Positions 6,424 through 12,649 of a stretch of 13,901 bases of DNA are shown here, in pieces. Under the pieces are notes generated by a model. It saw only the letters and a program-made list of their open reading frames with translations. It ran no database searches and was not told where the DNA came from. The stretch comes from JBGCDD01 sp045105075 (GTDB taxonomy: Bacteria > Pseudomonadota > Alphaproteobacteria > Rhodobacterales > Rhodobacteraceae), in the NCBI GenBank assembly GCA_045105075.1, contig JBGCDD010000009.1, positions 1 to 13,901 on the forward strand, read 5' to 3'. The first letter of the stretch is position 1; each line of letters begins with the position of its first letter. The position numbers and the translations under genes were made by a program.

Positions 6424-7184
6424 GTCAGAGTATCCTTTTTGATCGCCTTTTGCGCTGACCAGATTTGCACTGGCCCACGCATCAGAGTTTGGATCAGATG
6501 GTAAACGAAGCTCCAGATCGCGTCATCGTGCACCAGATGGTGGGTCAGCAACCCCAGCGGTTCACCTGCATCTGCGCGCCCGGCGCGTCGCTCGGCCAGA
6601 TGGGTGACCAAGGCGTTGATTTGCAACGCAGGATCCAGTAAACCGCGCCCGCCGCGCCAATAGATCGGGTCAATATGGGTGTTGACCTGCATCAACCCCG
6701 GCGCCGCTTTTGTGCGGGGGCCATAGGTCGACACAGCGCCATAACCCAGCCCGGCCAGCGCGGCGACCAGATCGGGTGATATCCGGTTCCAAGGCGGCAC
6801 AAACATCGCAACGGGCGCGCGTTTGAGCGTGTTTTCCAGGCTTTCCAATCCACGCGCGGCATCAGAACACAGCGCCTGCACTGGGCGATGGGCCCCGAAT
6901 TCGGCGTTCTTTTGGCCCTGTGGCGCGTGATTGTCGTGGGCCCAGCCATGCACAACCGGATGAAAATGCGGCTTGTCGGACAGATAGGTTCCAAGGTCGG
7001 GCGTGGCGGGGGCCGGGATGATCGCCAAATGCACATCAAGCCCGGTTTCGCGCGCCATTTCGTCAAGGCGATCCAGCGCCGGCGTGGGGGCAATCGCATC
7101 ATCATCGCGCCACCAGATCGGCAAGGTCAGATCAGCGTCGCCCCAGCGGTCAAGTTCGGCTTCGAGACGCGACATCACCTGCAT
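6420..7184 (-). CDS. NodB-like polysaccharide deacetylase family protein
   Basis: A 254-residue protein with motifs of carbohydrate esterase family 4 like proteins: WWRDDDA (24-30, the metal and base aspartates) and HGWAHDNH (79-86, the two metal-binding histidines), followed by VPPWNRIS near 125, similar to the RxPW-type motif. These enzymes remove N-acetyl groups from amino sugars with a divalent metal. There is no signal peptide or membrane segment, so it should act in the cytoplasm, before any export. The start is uncertain: ATG at 7184 overlaps the upstream TGA by one base (TGATG); GTG at 7187 (GTGA overlap) and ATG at 7175 are alternatives. The last gives a protein starting MSRLEAELDRW, just as the next gene starts MSRLES. 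Deacetylase family is fairly sure, substrate unknown. Confidence 0.82.
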   Translation of the reverse strand: MQVMSRLEAELDRWGDADLTLPIWWRDDDAIAPTPALDRLDEMARETGLDVHLAIIPAPATPDLGTYLSDKPHFHPVVHGWAHDNHAPQGQKNAEFGAHRPVQALCSDAARGLESLENTLKRAPVAMFVPPWNRISPDLVAALAGLGYGAVSTYGPRTKAAPGLMQVNTHIDPIYWRGGRGLLDPALQINALVTHLAERRAGRADAGEPLGLLTHHLVHDDAIWSFVYHLIQTLMRGPVQIWSAQKAIKKDTLT

Positions 7185-8311
7185 CACGCGGCCCCCGCGG
7201 CCAAGGCCACAGCCTTTGCCACCGTTTGAACCGCGCCGTCAAACCCGGTTTGGCGCGGTGCGCGGGCGGGTGCGGCGATAACAGCGCGCACAGTTTCCAG
7301 CAAGTGCTCGGGGTTCAGATCTGATGTTGGCAACACGGCGATGCCGGGTAGCGCGCTGAGGCTGCGCGCGCGCAGGGTCTGTTCGACTTCGCCGCCCTCT
7401 TCAAAAGGAGCAAACACGGCGGGCACGCCGGCCTGAAGCACATCAAGTGCGGTGTTGTATCCACACAGGCTGACCGAGGCACCGGCCTGAGACAACAAGC
7501 TGCGGAAATCTGGCCGCACCGGTTCAATCAGCGCCGGGCTGTTGTTGGGCAGCGTTTGGATCCGCGCGTTGGCGTCTTGGCCCCCGACCAGCACACGCCA
7601 GTTCAGGTCCCGGGACGCCTCGGAGGCCTCGATTGCCGCCTCAAAAAGCGCGGTGCCCACATCGCCGCCCCCGGCGCTGACCACGATGTCACCGCGCGCC
7701 AGTGCGTTGCTGGGCGGGGTGGTGGCCGCGGGCGTGACAAATCCGGTATAGATCAGCCGCGATTTCAGCCATTTTGACACCGGCCAGCTGTCTTCCAGCC
7801 GGGTGACCGAGGGGTCAGAATGGACCAGCACCCCATCATAGTAGATCTCGACCAGAGTTTCGCTTTGCTGTGCGCGGGCCGGTTTGGACGGCGGCGCCAG
7901 GATATCGCGCACCGAGGCCAGAATGACAGCGTTGCCGGCACTTGCGGTTTCCAGCAGCGCGATGAATTCGTTGCGCAGCACACGTCGGCCAAAGGGAAAC
8001 AGCTCGGTGATCAGAATTTGTGGCGCAAATTTGCCGGTGATGGTGCACAGCTGGGCGGCGCGTCGGGCCAGATAATCGGGGTCGGCGATCTGGTCCTGAT
8101 CATCCAGCAGTTGCGTGAAATTGGTTCCGTCCGAGCGCAGCGGCGGCAATTGCATCATGGGCACAGCTGGATCAACCATCCACGGCACAGGGGCGCCCCC
8201 GGTCACCAGCCGCACGTCATGGCCGGCATTGACAAACGCGCGGGCAATGGCTGTGGCGCGGGCCAGATGCCCGGTGCCCAACAAATGCGTCACCACGATC
8301 ATCACGCGCAT
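7184..8311 (-). CDS. GT-B fold glycosyltransferase (MurG-like), second paralogue
   Basis: A 375-residue GT-B glycosyltransferase. The N-terminal domain opens MRVMIVVTHLLGTGHLARA, the glycine-rich acceptor loop also seen in MurG and related family 28 type enzymes. The C-terminal domain has VVSAGGGDVGTAL (210-222) and LCGYNTALDVLQAGVPAVFAP (282-302), the usual nucleotide-sugar binding segment, followed by EGGEVEQTLRA. It has no transmembrane segment, so it is cytoplasmic or peripheral. It shares motif order with the first gene of the run (11158-12375), including a VRDIL segment and a TGYV-like segment, so the two are probably paralogues. The start ATG at 8311 overlaps the phosphatase by ten bases and is supported by GGGAGGA five bases upstream; an ATG at 8302 would be too far from it. 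Donor and acceptor sugars are unknown. Confidence 0.83.
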   Translation of the reverse strand: MRVMIVVTHLLGTGHLARATAIARAFVNAGHDVRLVTGGAPVPWMVDPAVPMMQLPPLRSDGTNFTQLLDDQDQIADPDYLARRAAQLCTITGKFAPQILITELFPFGRRVLRNEFIALLETASAGNAVILASVRDILAPPSKPARAQQSETLVEIYYDGVLVHSDPSVTRLEDSWPVSKWLKSRLIYTGFVTPAATTPPSNALARGDIVVSAGGGDVGTALFEAAIEASEASRDLNWRVLVGGQDANARIQTLPNNSPALIEPVRPDFRSLLSQAGASVSLCGYNTALDVLQAGVPAVFAPFEEGGEVEQTLRARSLSALPGIAVLPTSDLNPEHLLETVRAVIAAPARAPRQTGFDGAVQTVAKAVALAAGAA

Positions 8312-8895
8312 GCGGGTCCTCCCGGCGTCAGCCGCACCGGATCGCCCTCCGGTGTCAATTCGCTGCCATCCCAAGTGAGACAGTAAAGCCGGTTGCGTTT
8401 GATGGCAAAGGGCGCGGGGCCGGCAAAATTCCAGCCATGCGCGCGGGCCAGCAGCACCCGCATCACGCCAATATGGCACACGGCCACGGCATTTTCCTGC
8501 AACCGGTTCAGCCATGGATCAAGGCGGTGCGCCACATCCTGCGGGCTTTCGCCGCCCGGCGGGCGATAGGACCACCCCCAGTGTTCAATTGCGGCAAAGC
8601 CCGACGCGGGATCCGCCTCAAGATCCTTGCCGCGCAAGCCTTCCCAATCGCCCCAGTTCATTTCAAGCAATGCAGGATCAAGCCGTGCGGTGCGTTGGCC
8701 CACCAGTTGCGCGGTTTGTGCGGCGCGTTTCAGAGGGCTCGACCACAGCGCAGCCCGGTCCCACGGCGCGGGTAGGCGCAACAGGGCCAAATCCGCGCGC
8801 GCGGTGTCTTCCAGGGCGATATCGCTGCGTCCTTGAATGCGCCCGGCGCGGTTCCAAGGGGTGACGCCGTGGCGCAACAGGGCCAGTCTGATCAT
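8302..8895 (-). CDS. Histidine phosphatase (phosphoglycerate mutase-like) family protein
   Basis: A 197-residue member of the histidine phosphatase superfamily. The catalytic RHG motif is at 8-10 (LALLRHGVTPWN), the second arginine at 57 (SSPLKRAAQTA), an acidic pair in LLEMNWGDWEG (75-86), and the second histidine at 141 (VCHIGVMR). All four core elements are therefore present and the enzyme is probably active; small-molecule phosphatases such as CobC-type enzymes share this layout. The start ATG (8895) overlaps the stop of the preceding glycosyltransferase by four bases (ATGA); a longer frame upstream lies inside that gene and is rejected. Placed among glycosyltransferases, it could remove phosphate from a sugar phosphate or a phosphorylated intermediate, but this is inference from context only. 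Confidence 0.87.
   Translation of the reverse strand: MIRLALLRHGVTPWNRAGRIQGRSDIALEDTARADLALLRLPAPWDRAALWSSPLKRAAQTAQLVGQRTARLDPALLEMNWGDWEGLRGKDLEADPASGFAAIEHWGWSYRPPGGESPQDVAHRLDPWLNRLQENAVAVCHIGVMRVLLARAHGWNFAGPAPFAIKRNRLYCLTWDGSELTPEGDPVRLTPGGPACA
8317..8323 (-). promoter_or_regulatory. Strong ribosome binding site deciding the start at 8311
   Basis: On the minus strand GGGAGGA lies five bases before the ATG at 8311, inside the last codons of the histidine phosphatase gene. It supports the ten-base overlap between the two genes rather than the ATG at 8302 and is the clearest Shine-Dalgarno sequence in the eight-gene run. Confidence 0.6.
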
Positions 8896-9932
8896 GCCAA
8901 AACACGCGCGAGGCCAGTGTGCAACGTGGCGCGCGCGGCCCCGAGCAAGTGGGTCTGGGCCACACGCGCGCGCCCGGCCAGCGCTTGCGTCGCGCGAAAT
9001 GGCGCGTCGTTCAGCAACCGCGCCAGCGCCGCCGCCATGCCGTCCGGGCCAGTGGCCACGTCGACCCCACCCGGCGCCACATCTCGCACGCCGGGGCGAT
9101 CCTGTGCCAGCACGGCCAACCCATGGGCGGCGGCCTCTAGATAGACCATTCCAAAGGCCTCGTTGACGCCGGGCCAAAACAACACACCGGCGCGGGCATA
9201 GGCCTGTGCCATCTGCGCCCCGTCCAAAGCCCCGACAAAGCGCACCTGATCCCCAAAGGGGGCCATCATTGCACGGACCTCGGCGTGCGCGGGCCCGTCA
9301 CCGGCAATCTCAAGGCGGAACGGTTGGTCGTATTTGCGCAAGGTTTTCGCGATCAGCCGGTACGACGCCAATTTGTCAGCGCCGCGCATCATCCCAGCGG
9401 CCAAAATCTGTGTTCCTTGGCTGGCAGCGGGCAGATCATCGCAGGCCAAAAACGGCGCAAGGTGAAGCAGGCATTGGTGATCAGGTCGGTCACGCTCCAG
9501 CGCGGCATGATCCTGTGCGGTGAGATAAAACACCAAAGCGGCGGCATCAGTGGCGGCTTCGGCGGCGTTGGCAAAACGCGCCCAGGGCCCGTTTAACCGT
9601 TTGCGCGCCCGGCTGGCCTCGATCAGAACATAGGGCAGGCCCAGCCGCGCCGCGACATGGGGGCCCAACAGATCGGGCGCTTTGTAATAGTTGTGATAAC
9701 TCACCCAAATATCGATCTCACCGGCCAACTCTGTGCACAAGCGGTCGCATTCACCGGCGGCCTTGGCAAACAGATCGCTCTGAACGCCGTCGTCACCCAA
9801 GCCATCATAGACCCGCAGATCTGACACAAGGCGCGCGTTCAATGCGCCCAGCAGTGCGCGCGCCAGGGTGCGATCGCCCGAAGGCGTGGGGTGGGTCGGC
9901 GGCTTCATCGGCGCGTAAAAGGCGATGCGCAT
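8892..9932 (-). CDS. Glycosyltransferase family 4-type protein
   Basis: A 346-residue GT-B retaining glycosyltransferase. The N-terminus MRIAFYAPMKPPTHPTPSGD (1-20) is the first strand and acceptor loop of a GT4-like domain. In the C-terminal domain, LEIAGDGPA (207-215), VRFVGALDGAQM (230-241) and NEAFGMVYLEAAAHGLAVLA (257-276) form the nucleotide-sugar site; the E-x7-E pair is Glu258 and Glu266. It would add a sugar from an activated donor to an unidentified acceptor, in the cytoplasm. The start ATG (9932) overlaps the TGA of the preceding glycosyltransferase by one base (TGATG), and its own stop overlaps the phosphatase start. It is not closely similar to the next GT4 gene upstream, so the two probably carry out different steps. 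Confidence 0.86.
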   Translation of the reverse strand: MRIAFYAPMKPPTHPTPSGDRTLARALLGALNARLVSDLRVYDGLGDDGVQSDLFAKAAGECDRLCTELAGEIDIWVSYHNYYKAPDLLGPHVAARLGLPYVLIEASRARKRLNGPWARFANAAEAATDAAALVFYLTAQDHAALERDRPDHQCLLHLAPFLACDDLPAASQGTQILAAGMMRGADKLASYRLIAKTLRKYDQPFRLEIAGDGPAHAEVRAMMAPFGDQVRFVGALDGAQMAQAYARAGVLFWPGVNEAFGMVYLEAAAHGLAVLAQDRPGVRDVAPGGVDVATGPDGMAAALARLLNDAPFRATQALAGRARVAQTHLLGAARATLHTGLARVLA

Positions 9933-11161
9933 CAGGTCGGCCCGATCAGAGCGGTCAGTCGCGCGGACAGGCGGGCGATGCCGGGCGGCATGGTGAAGTC
10001 GGCGCGCAACCGCGCCAGCGCGGCGTCGGCACGGCGCGCGGCGGCGGCCGGCTGGCGCGCCACGTCCGTCATCGCGCGGGCCAGATCGGCGGGCGCATCG
10101 GCGCTCAGCAGGCCATGTTCGCCGTGCTGAATGAACTCGGGGATCGCGGCCACCGGTGTGGACAGGATCGCCAGACCTTGCGAGGCGGCCTCCATCAGCA
10201 CATTGGGCAACCCGTCACGGTCGCCATCGGCGGCGATGCGGCTGGGCAGCACAAACAGATCGGCGTCGCGCAAGGCGGCGATCACGGTGGGCTGGGGTTG
10301 CGCGCCGTGCCAGGTCAGACGCGCGCCAAGCCCCAAGTGATCGGCCTGCGCGCGCAAGGCATCCTCAAGAGCGCCGCCGCCGATATGGCTCCAACGCCAG
10401 TCAAGATCACGCGGCAGCAGCGCAAAGGCGTCCAAAAGCCGATCAAAGCCTTTCTTTTCCACCAACCGCCCAACTGACACCATGTGGAACGGGGCGTCCG
10501 GAGCGCGTATGGCGCGTGCGGGCGGGTCAGGAAAGCGGGTCAGATCAAGCCCGTGATAAATCAGGTCAATCTGATCCGGATCATCGCCCAAACGGCGTAA
10601 TTCCTGCGCGCCGTAGCCCGTGCAAGTGGCGCCGAACGTTGCACCATGATCCACCAGTTTTTCGCGGATCTCCCATTCGGGTGAGGTCCAGATGTCTTTG
10701 GCATGGGCCGAAAACGCCCAGGGCAGCCCGCGCATGATCGCGCCGTAACGCGCCACCGAGGACGGTGTGTGCAGAAAATGCGCATAGATCCCGCGCGTCT
10801 CAGACGGCAGTTCAGTGGCCATCACGCAGGCTTGACCAAAGCGGCGCACCCGGTTCAGGGTCCGGTCGCGGGCATAATCCGCAGCCCAGATCCGATAGGC
10901 TGCCGCGTAACCCGGCAGGCGGCGCGCGGCGGTTTGCGCGCGGTTCACCCGGGCCATATCGTCTTGCAGATATTCCGGCAAATACCGCACACGCGCGCGC
11001 AACTGGTCGTGCAAAGGGTGCGTTGCGGGGTCAGTGGGGTGGCGCAGCGACCAGATGTCAAAACGATGCCCGGCCTGTTCCAGCGCGACCAGCTCCTGGG
11101 CGATAAAGGTTTCAGACAGTCGCGGCCAACCTTTGACCACAACCGCGAGTGGCACGCTCAT
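9932..11161 (-). CDS. Glycosyltransferase family 4-type protein (colanic-acid type N-terminus)
   Basis: A 409-residue GT-B retaining glycosyltransferase. It starts with VVVKGWPRLSETFIAQELVAL (7-27), an N-terminal pattern I know from exopolysaccharide/colanic-acid type GT4 enzymes. It continues with a central IYHGLDLTRF (201-210), VSVGRLVEKKGFDRLLDAF (228-246) and DGLPNVLMEAASQGLAILS (316-334). In the last, the E-x7-E pair appears as Asp316 and Glu324, a common variant in this subgroup. No membrane segment is seen. The start ATG at 11161 overlaps the preceding gene's TGA by four bases (ATGA) and matches the normal family N-terminus; a frame extending to 11326 lies within the neighbour and is rejected. 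It is likely to transfer a hexose or similar sugar; donor and acceptor are unknown. Confidence 0.87.
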   Translation of the reverse strand: MSVPLAVVVKGWPRLSETFIAQELVALEQAGHRFDIWSLRHPTDPATHPLHDQLRARVRYLPEYLQDDMARVNRAQTAARRLPGYAAAYRIWAADYARDRTLNRVRRFGQACVMATELPSETRGIYAHFLHTPSSVARYGAIMRGLPWAFSAHAKDIWTSPEWEIREKLVDHGATFGATCTGYGAQELRRLGDDPDQIDLIYHGLDLTRFPDPPARAIRAPDAPFHMVSVGRLVEKKGFDRLLDAFALLPRDLDWRWSHIGGGALEDALRAQADHLGLGARLTWHGAQPQPTVIAALRDADLFVLPSRIAADGDRDGLPNVLMEAASQGLAILSTPVAAIPEFIQHGEHGLLSADAPADLARAMTDVARQPAAAARRADAALARLRADFTMPPGIARLSARLTALIGPT

Positions 11162-12375
11162 TCTGCGGCCTGATCGGCGCGTCGGTTCAACAGGGCAGAG
11201 ATGCGGGTGGTGACGTAATCCAGCCCATCCAACAGCCCATCGGGCATGGCTTGCGAAGGCAGCGGTTGGTTGGGCAAATTGCGGATCGCGCGGATCATCG
11301 CCTCGGGCGTCAACCCGTCGCGCCATTCATCCAGCATGGCCACCAGCCCCAACGATTCCGCTCGGCTGGCGCGGATGTATTGTTCCAACCGGGGCACGGT
11401 GCGCGGCACAATCACGGCGCGTTTGTCAAAAGACAGAACCTCGCAGAATGTGTTGTACCCGCCCATGCAAATCACGCCCTGCGCGCCGGCAAACAGGGTT
11501 TCAATGCGCGATTCAAAGCCCACCGCCGTTACCCGCCCGTTCAGCGCCGCCACCCGGCGTTCAAACACCGCCCGTTTGTCGCCCGACAGAAACGGGCCAT
11601 AAACCAATATCGCGCGCGGGTTCAGATCAGGGTCTTGTTCGTAGGCTTTCAACACCAGATCGACCATCGCCTGCCCATCACCGCCGCCGCCGGGGGTGAC
11701 CAGCACGTAGGGTTGCGGGGGCGGGGTGTCCACGATGCCCAAATCGCGGCGCAGATAGCCGGTCCAGTGCAGGCGGGCGCGGGCGGCTTTGCTCAGCGCC
11801 AGCCCTTCGGTCGGGTCGTAAACCGAACCCAGACCGTAAACCCAGATGTCATCGTAAAACAGCTCGGTCGCAGCCAGAGCGCCTTTGCGCTCCCACTCGG
11901 CGGCCAAAACCTGGGGTTCATCAAGCACATCGCGCAGGCCCAAAACCATACGCGTGCGCCCGCCGTCCAAAAGATCTTCGAGCGTGCCCAGCAATTCGCC
12001 GCGAAAGCCCGTGGGTTCCTTGTCAACGATCAGAACGTCAGGCTCGTATTGCTCGACCGTGGATCGGATCAGGCCGGCGCGCAGTTCGGTGGTTTCCTCG
12101 ATGTCCATGCCTAGCGTCTGGCTGACATAGCTGCCATCGCGCCGCTTGGTGACACCGGGCAGGCGCACATGATCAACACGGCGCGGGAAATCAAAGCGCC
12201 CCGCCACCGGCGAGCCGGTCAGAATGAGCGCCGAAGATTGCGGATAGGCCGAGGTGATCGCCTGCGCCAGCGCGCGCGAGCGGCGCAAATGCCCAAGGCC
12301 AAAGGTGTCGTGGCTGTACAGCATGACCCGTGCAGCGCGGGCGGGTTTTTGGCCGGTGTCGCGCGCCACGCTCAC
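11158..12375 (-). CDS. GT-B fold glycosyltransferase (COG4671-like, MurG-related), first gene of the run
   Basis: A 405-residue predicted glycosyltransferase. The N-terminal part has VMLYSHDTFGLGHLRRSRAL (17-36) with the glycine-rich GLGHL loop. The middle has DVLIVDKEPTGFRGELL (113-129) and MVLGLRDVLDEP (143-154), and the C-terminal part VTPGGGGDGQAM (226-237) and CMGGYNTFCEVLSFDKRAVIVP (303-324), then RLEQYIRA. I recognise these as a MurG-like family usually annotated 'glycosyltransferase family protein'. The start is taken as GTG at 12375, with AGGG about nine bases upstream. An internal ATG at 12324 before LYSHDTFG is a real alternative, because many relatives begin close to that motif. 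It is the promoter-proximal gene of the eight-gene run, divergent from a membrane channel gene. Substrates are unknown. Confidence 0.84.
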   Translation of the reverse strand: MSVARDTGQKPARAARVMLYSHDTFGLGHLRRSRALAQAITSAYPQSSALILTGSPVAGRFDFPRRVDHVRLPGVTKRRDGSYVSQTLGMDIEETTELRAGLIRSTVEQYEPDVLIVDKEPTGFRGELLGTLEDLLDGGRTRMVLGLRDVLDEPQVLAAEWERKGALAATELFYDDIWVYGLGSVYDPTEGLALSKAARARLHWTGYLRRDLGIVDTPPPQPYVLVTPGGGGDGQAMVDLVLKAYEQDPDLNPRAILVYGPFLSGDKRAVFERRVAALNGRVTAVGFESRIETLFAGAQGVICMGGYNTFCEVLSFDKRAVIVPRTVPRLEQYIRASRAESLGLVAMLDEWRDGLTPEAMIRAIRNLPNQPLPSQAMPDGLLDGLDYVTTRISALLNRRADQAAE

Positions 12376-12557
12376 GCAATCACGCCCTGATCAGATCGGG
12401 CAGCGCCGAAGACGGGAAAATACTGGTGCGTCTGCGCCGCCATATGAGTGCCTCTTGTCGTCTGTGGCCTGCGTTAAAACCGTTCCTATAAAAGTTAAGA
12501 CCGCTTGAAAACACCCTTCTGAAGGTCTCACCCGAGTGTGACACCCGCGCCCCGCTT

Positions 12558-12599
12558 TTGCACGGCGCAATTTGCACGGGCCGCATTGCGCGGGCCAAC
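12558..12599 (+). repeat. Three tandem 14-bp units in the divergent promoter region
   Basis: Units start at 12558, 12572 and 12586, exactly 14 bases apart. Each begins with TTGCACGG (TTGCGCGG in the third); units two and three also share GGGCC. The third unit may overlap a -35 element and runs into the inverted repeat at 12596. Regular spacing suggests repeated binding sites for a regulator, but 14 bases is not a whole number of helical turns, and no regulator is known here. Confidence 0.55.
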
Positions 12600-12616
12600 G
12601 CCATTCTATAGCGTTG
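12596..12616. promoter_or_regulatory. 21-bp inverted repeat before the channel gene
   Basis: CAACGC (12596-12601) and GCGTTG (12611-12616) are perfect complements around CATTCTATA. The spacer contains a TATA-like sequence that could be a -10 element, so a bound protein would block or shape initiation of the plus-strand gene, whose ATG is 33 bases further on. Candidate operator only. Confidence 0.4.
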
Positions 12617-12649
12617 TTCAAAATCACGTGACCGGGGCAAAACACTCAA

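Larger units (their letters stand above)
12376..12649. promoter_or_regulatory. Divergent intergenic region between the glycosyltransferase run and the channel gene
   Basis: These 274 bases separate two outward-facing transcription units and must hold both promoters. For the minus-strand run, TATAGG (12490-12485) is a possible -10, but no good -35 stands 16-18 bases upstream. On the plus strand, TTGCGC (12586-12591) and TATAGC (12607-12612), 15 bases apart, are a weak pair for the channel gene. The region contains three tandem 14-bp units and a 21-bp inverted repeat (listed separately). Two short open minus-strand frames here have no coding character. Confidence 0.5.

Noticed and set aside
8896..9177. 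Longer N-terminus for the histidine phosphatase
   Set aside because: The added residues are Arg/Gly-rich translation of the neighbouring glycosyltransferase; the RHG motif stands at the expected distance from the ATG at 8895.
11149..12114. Plus-strand open frame of 321 codons
   Set aside because: It is antisense to the first glycosyltransferase gene, whose motifs are clear on the minus strand.
12380..12649. Short minus-strand frames (84-89 codons) upstream of the glycosyltransferase run
   Set aside because: They cover the divergent promoter region with its repeats, have no recognisable content, and overlap each other in different frames.
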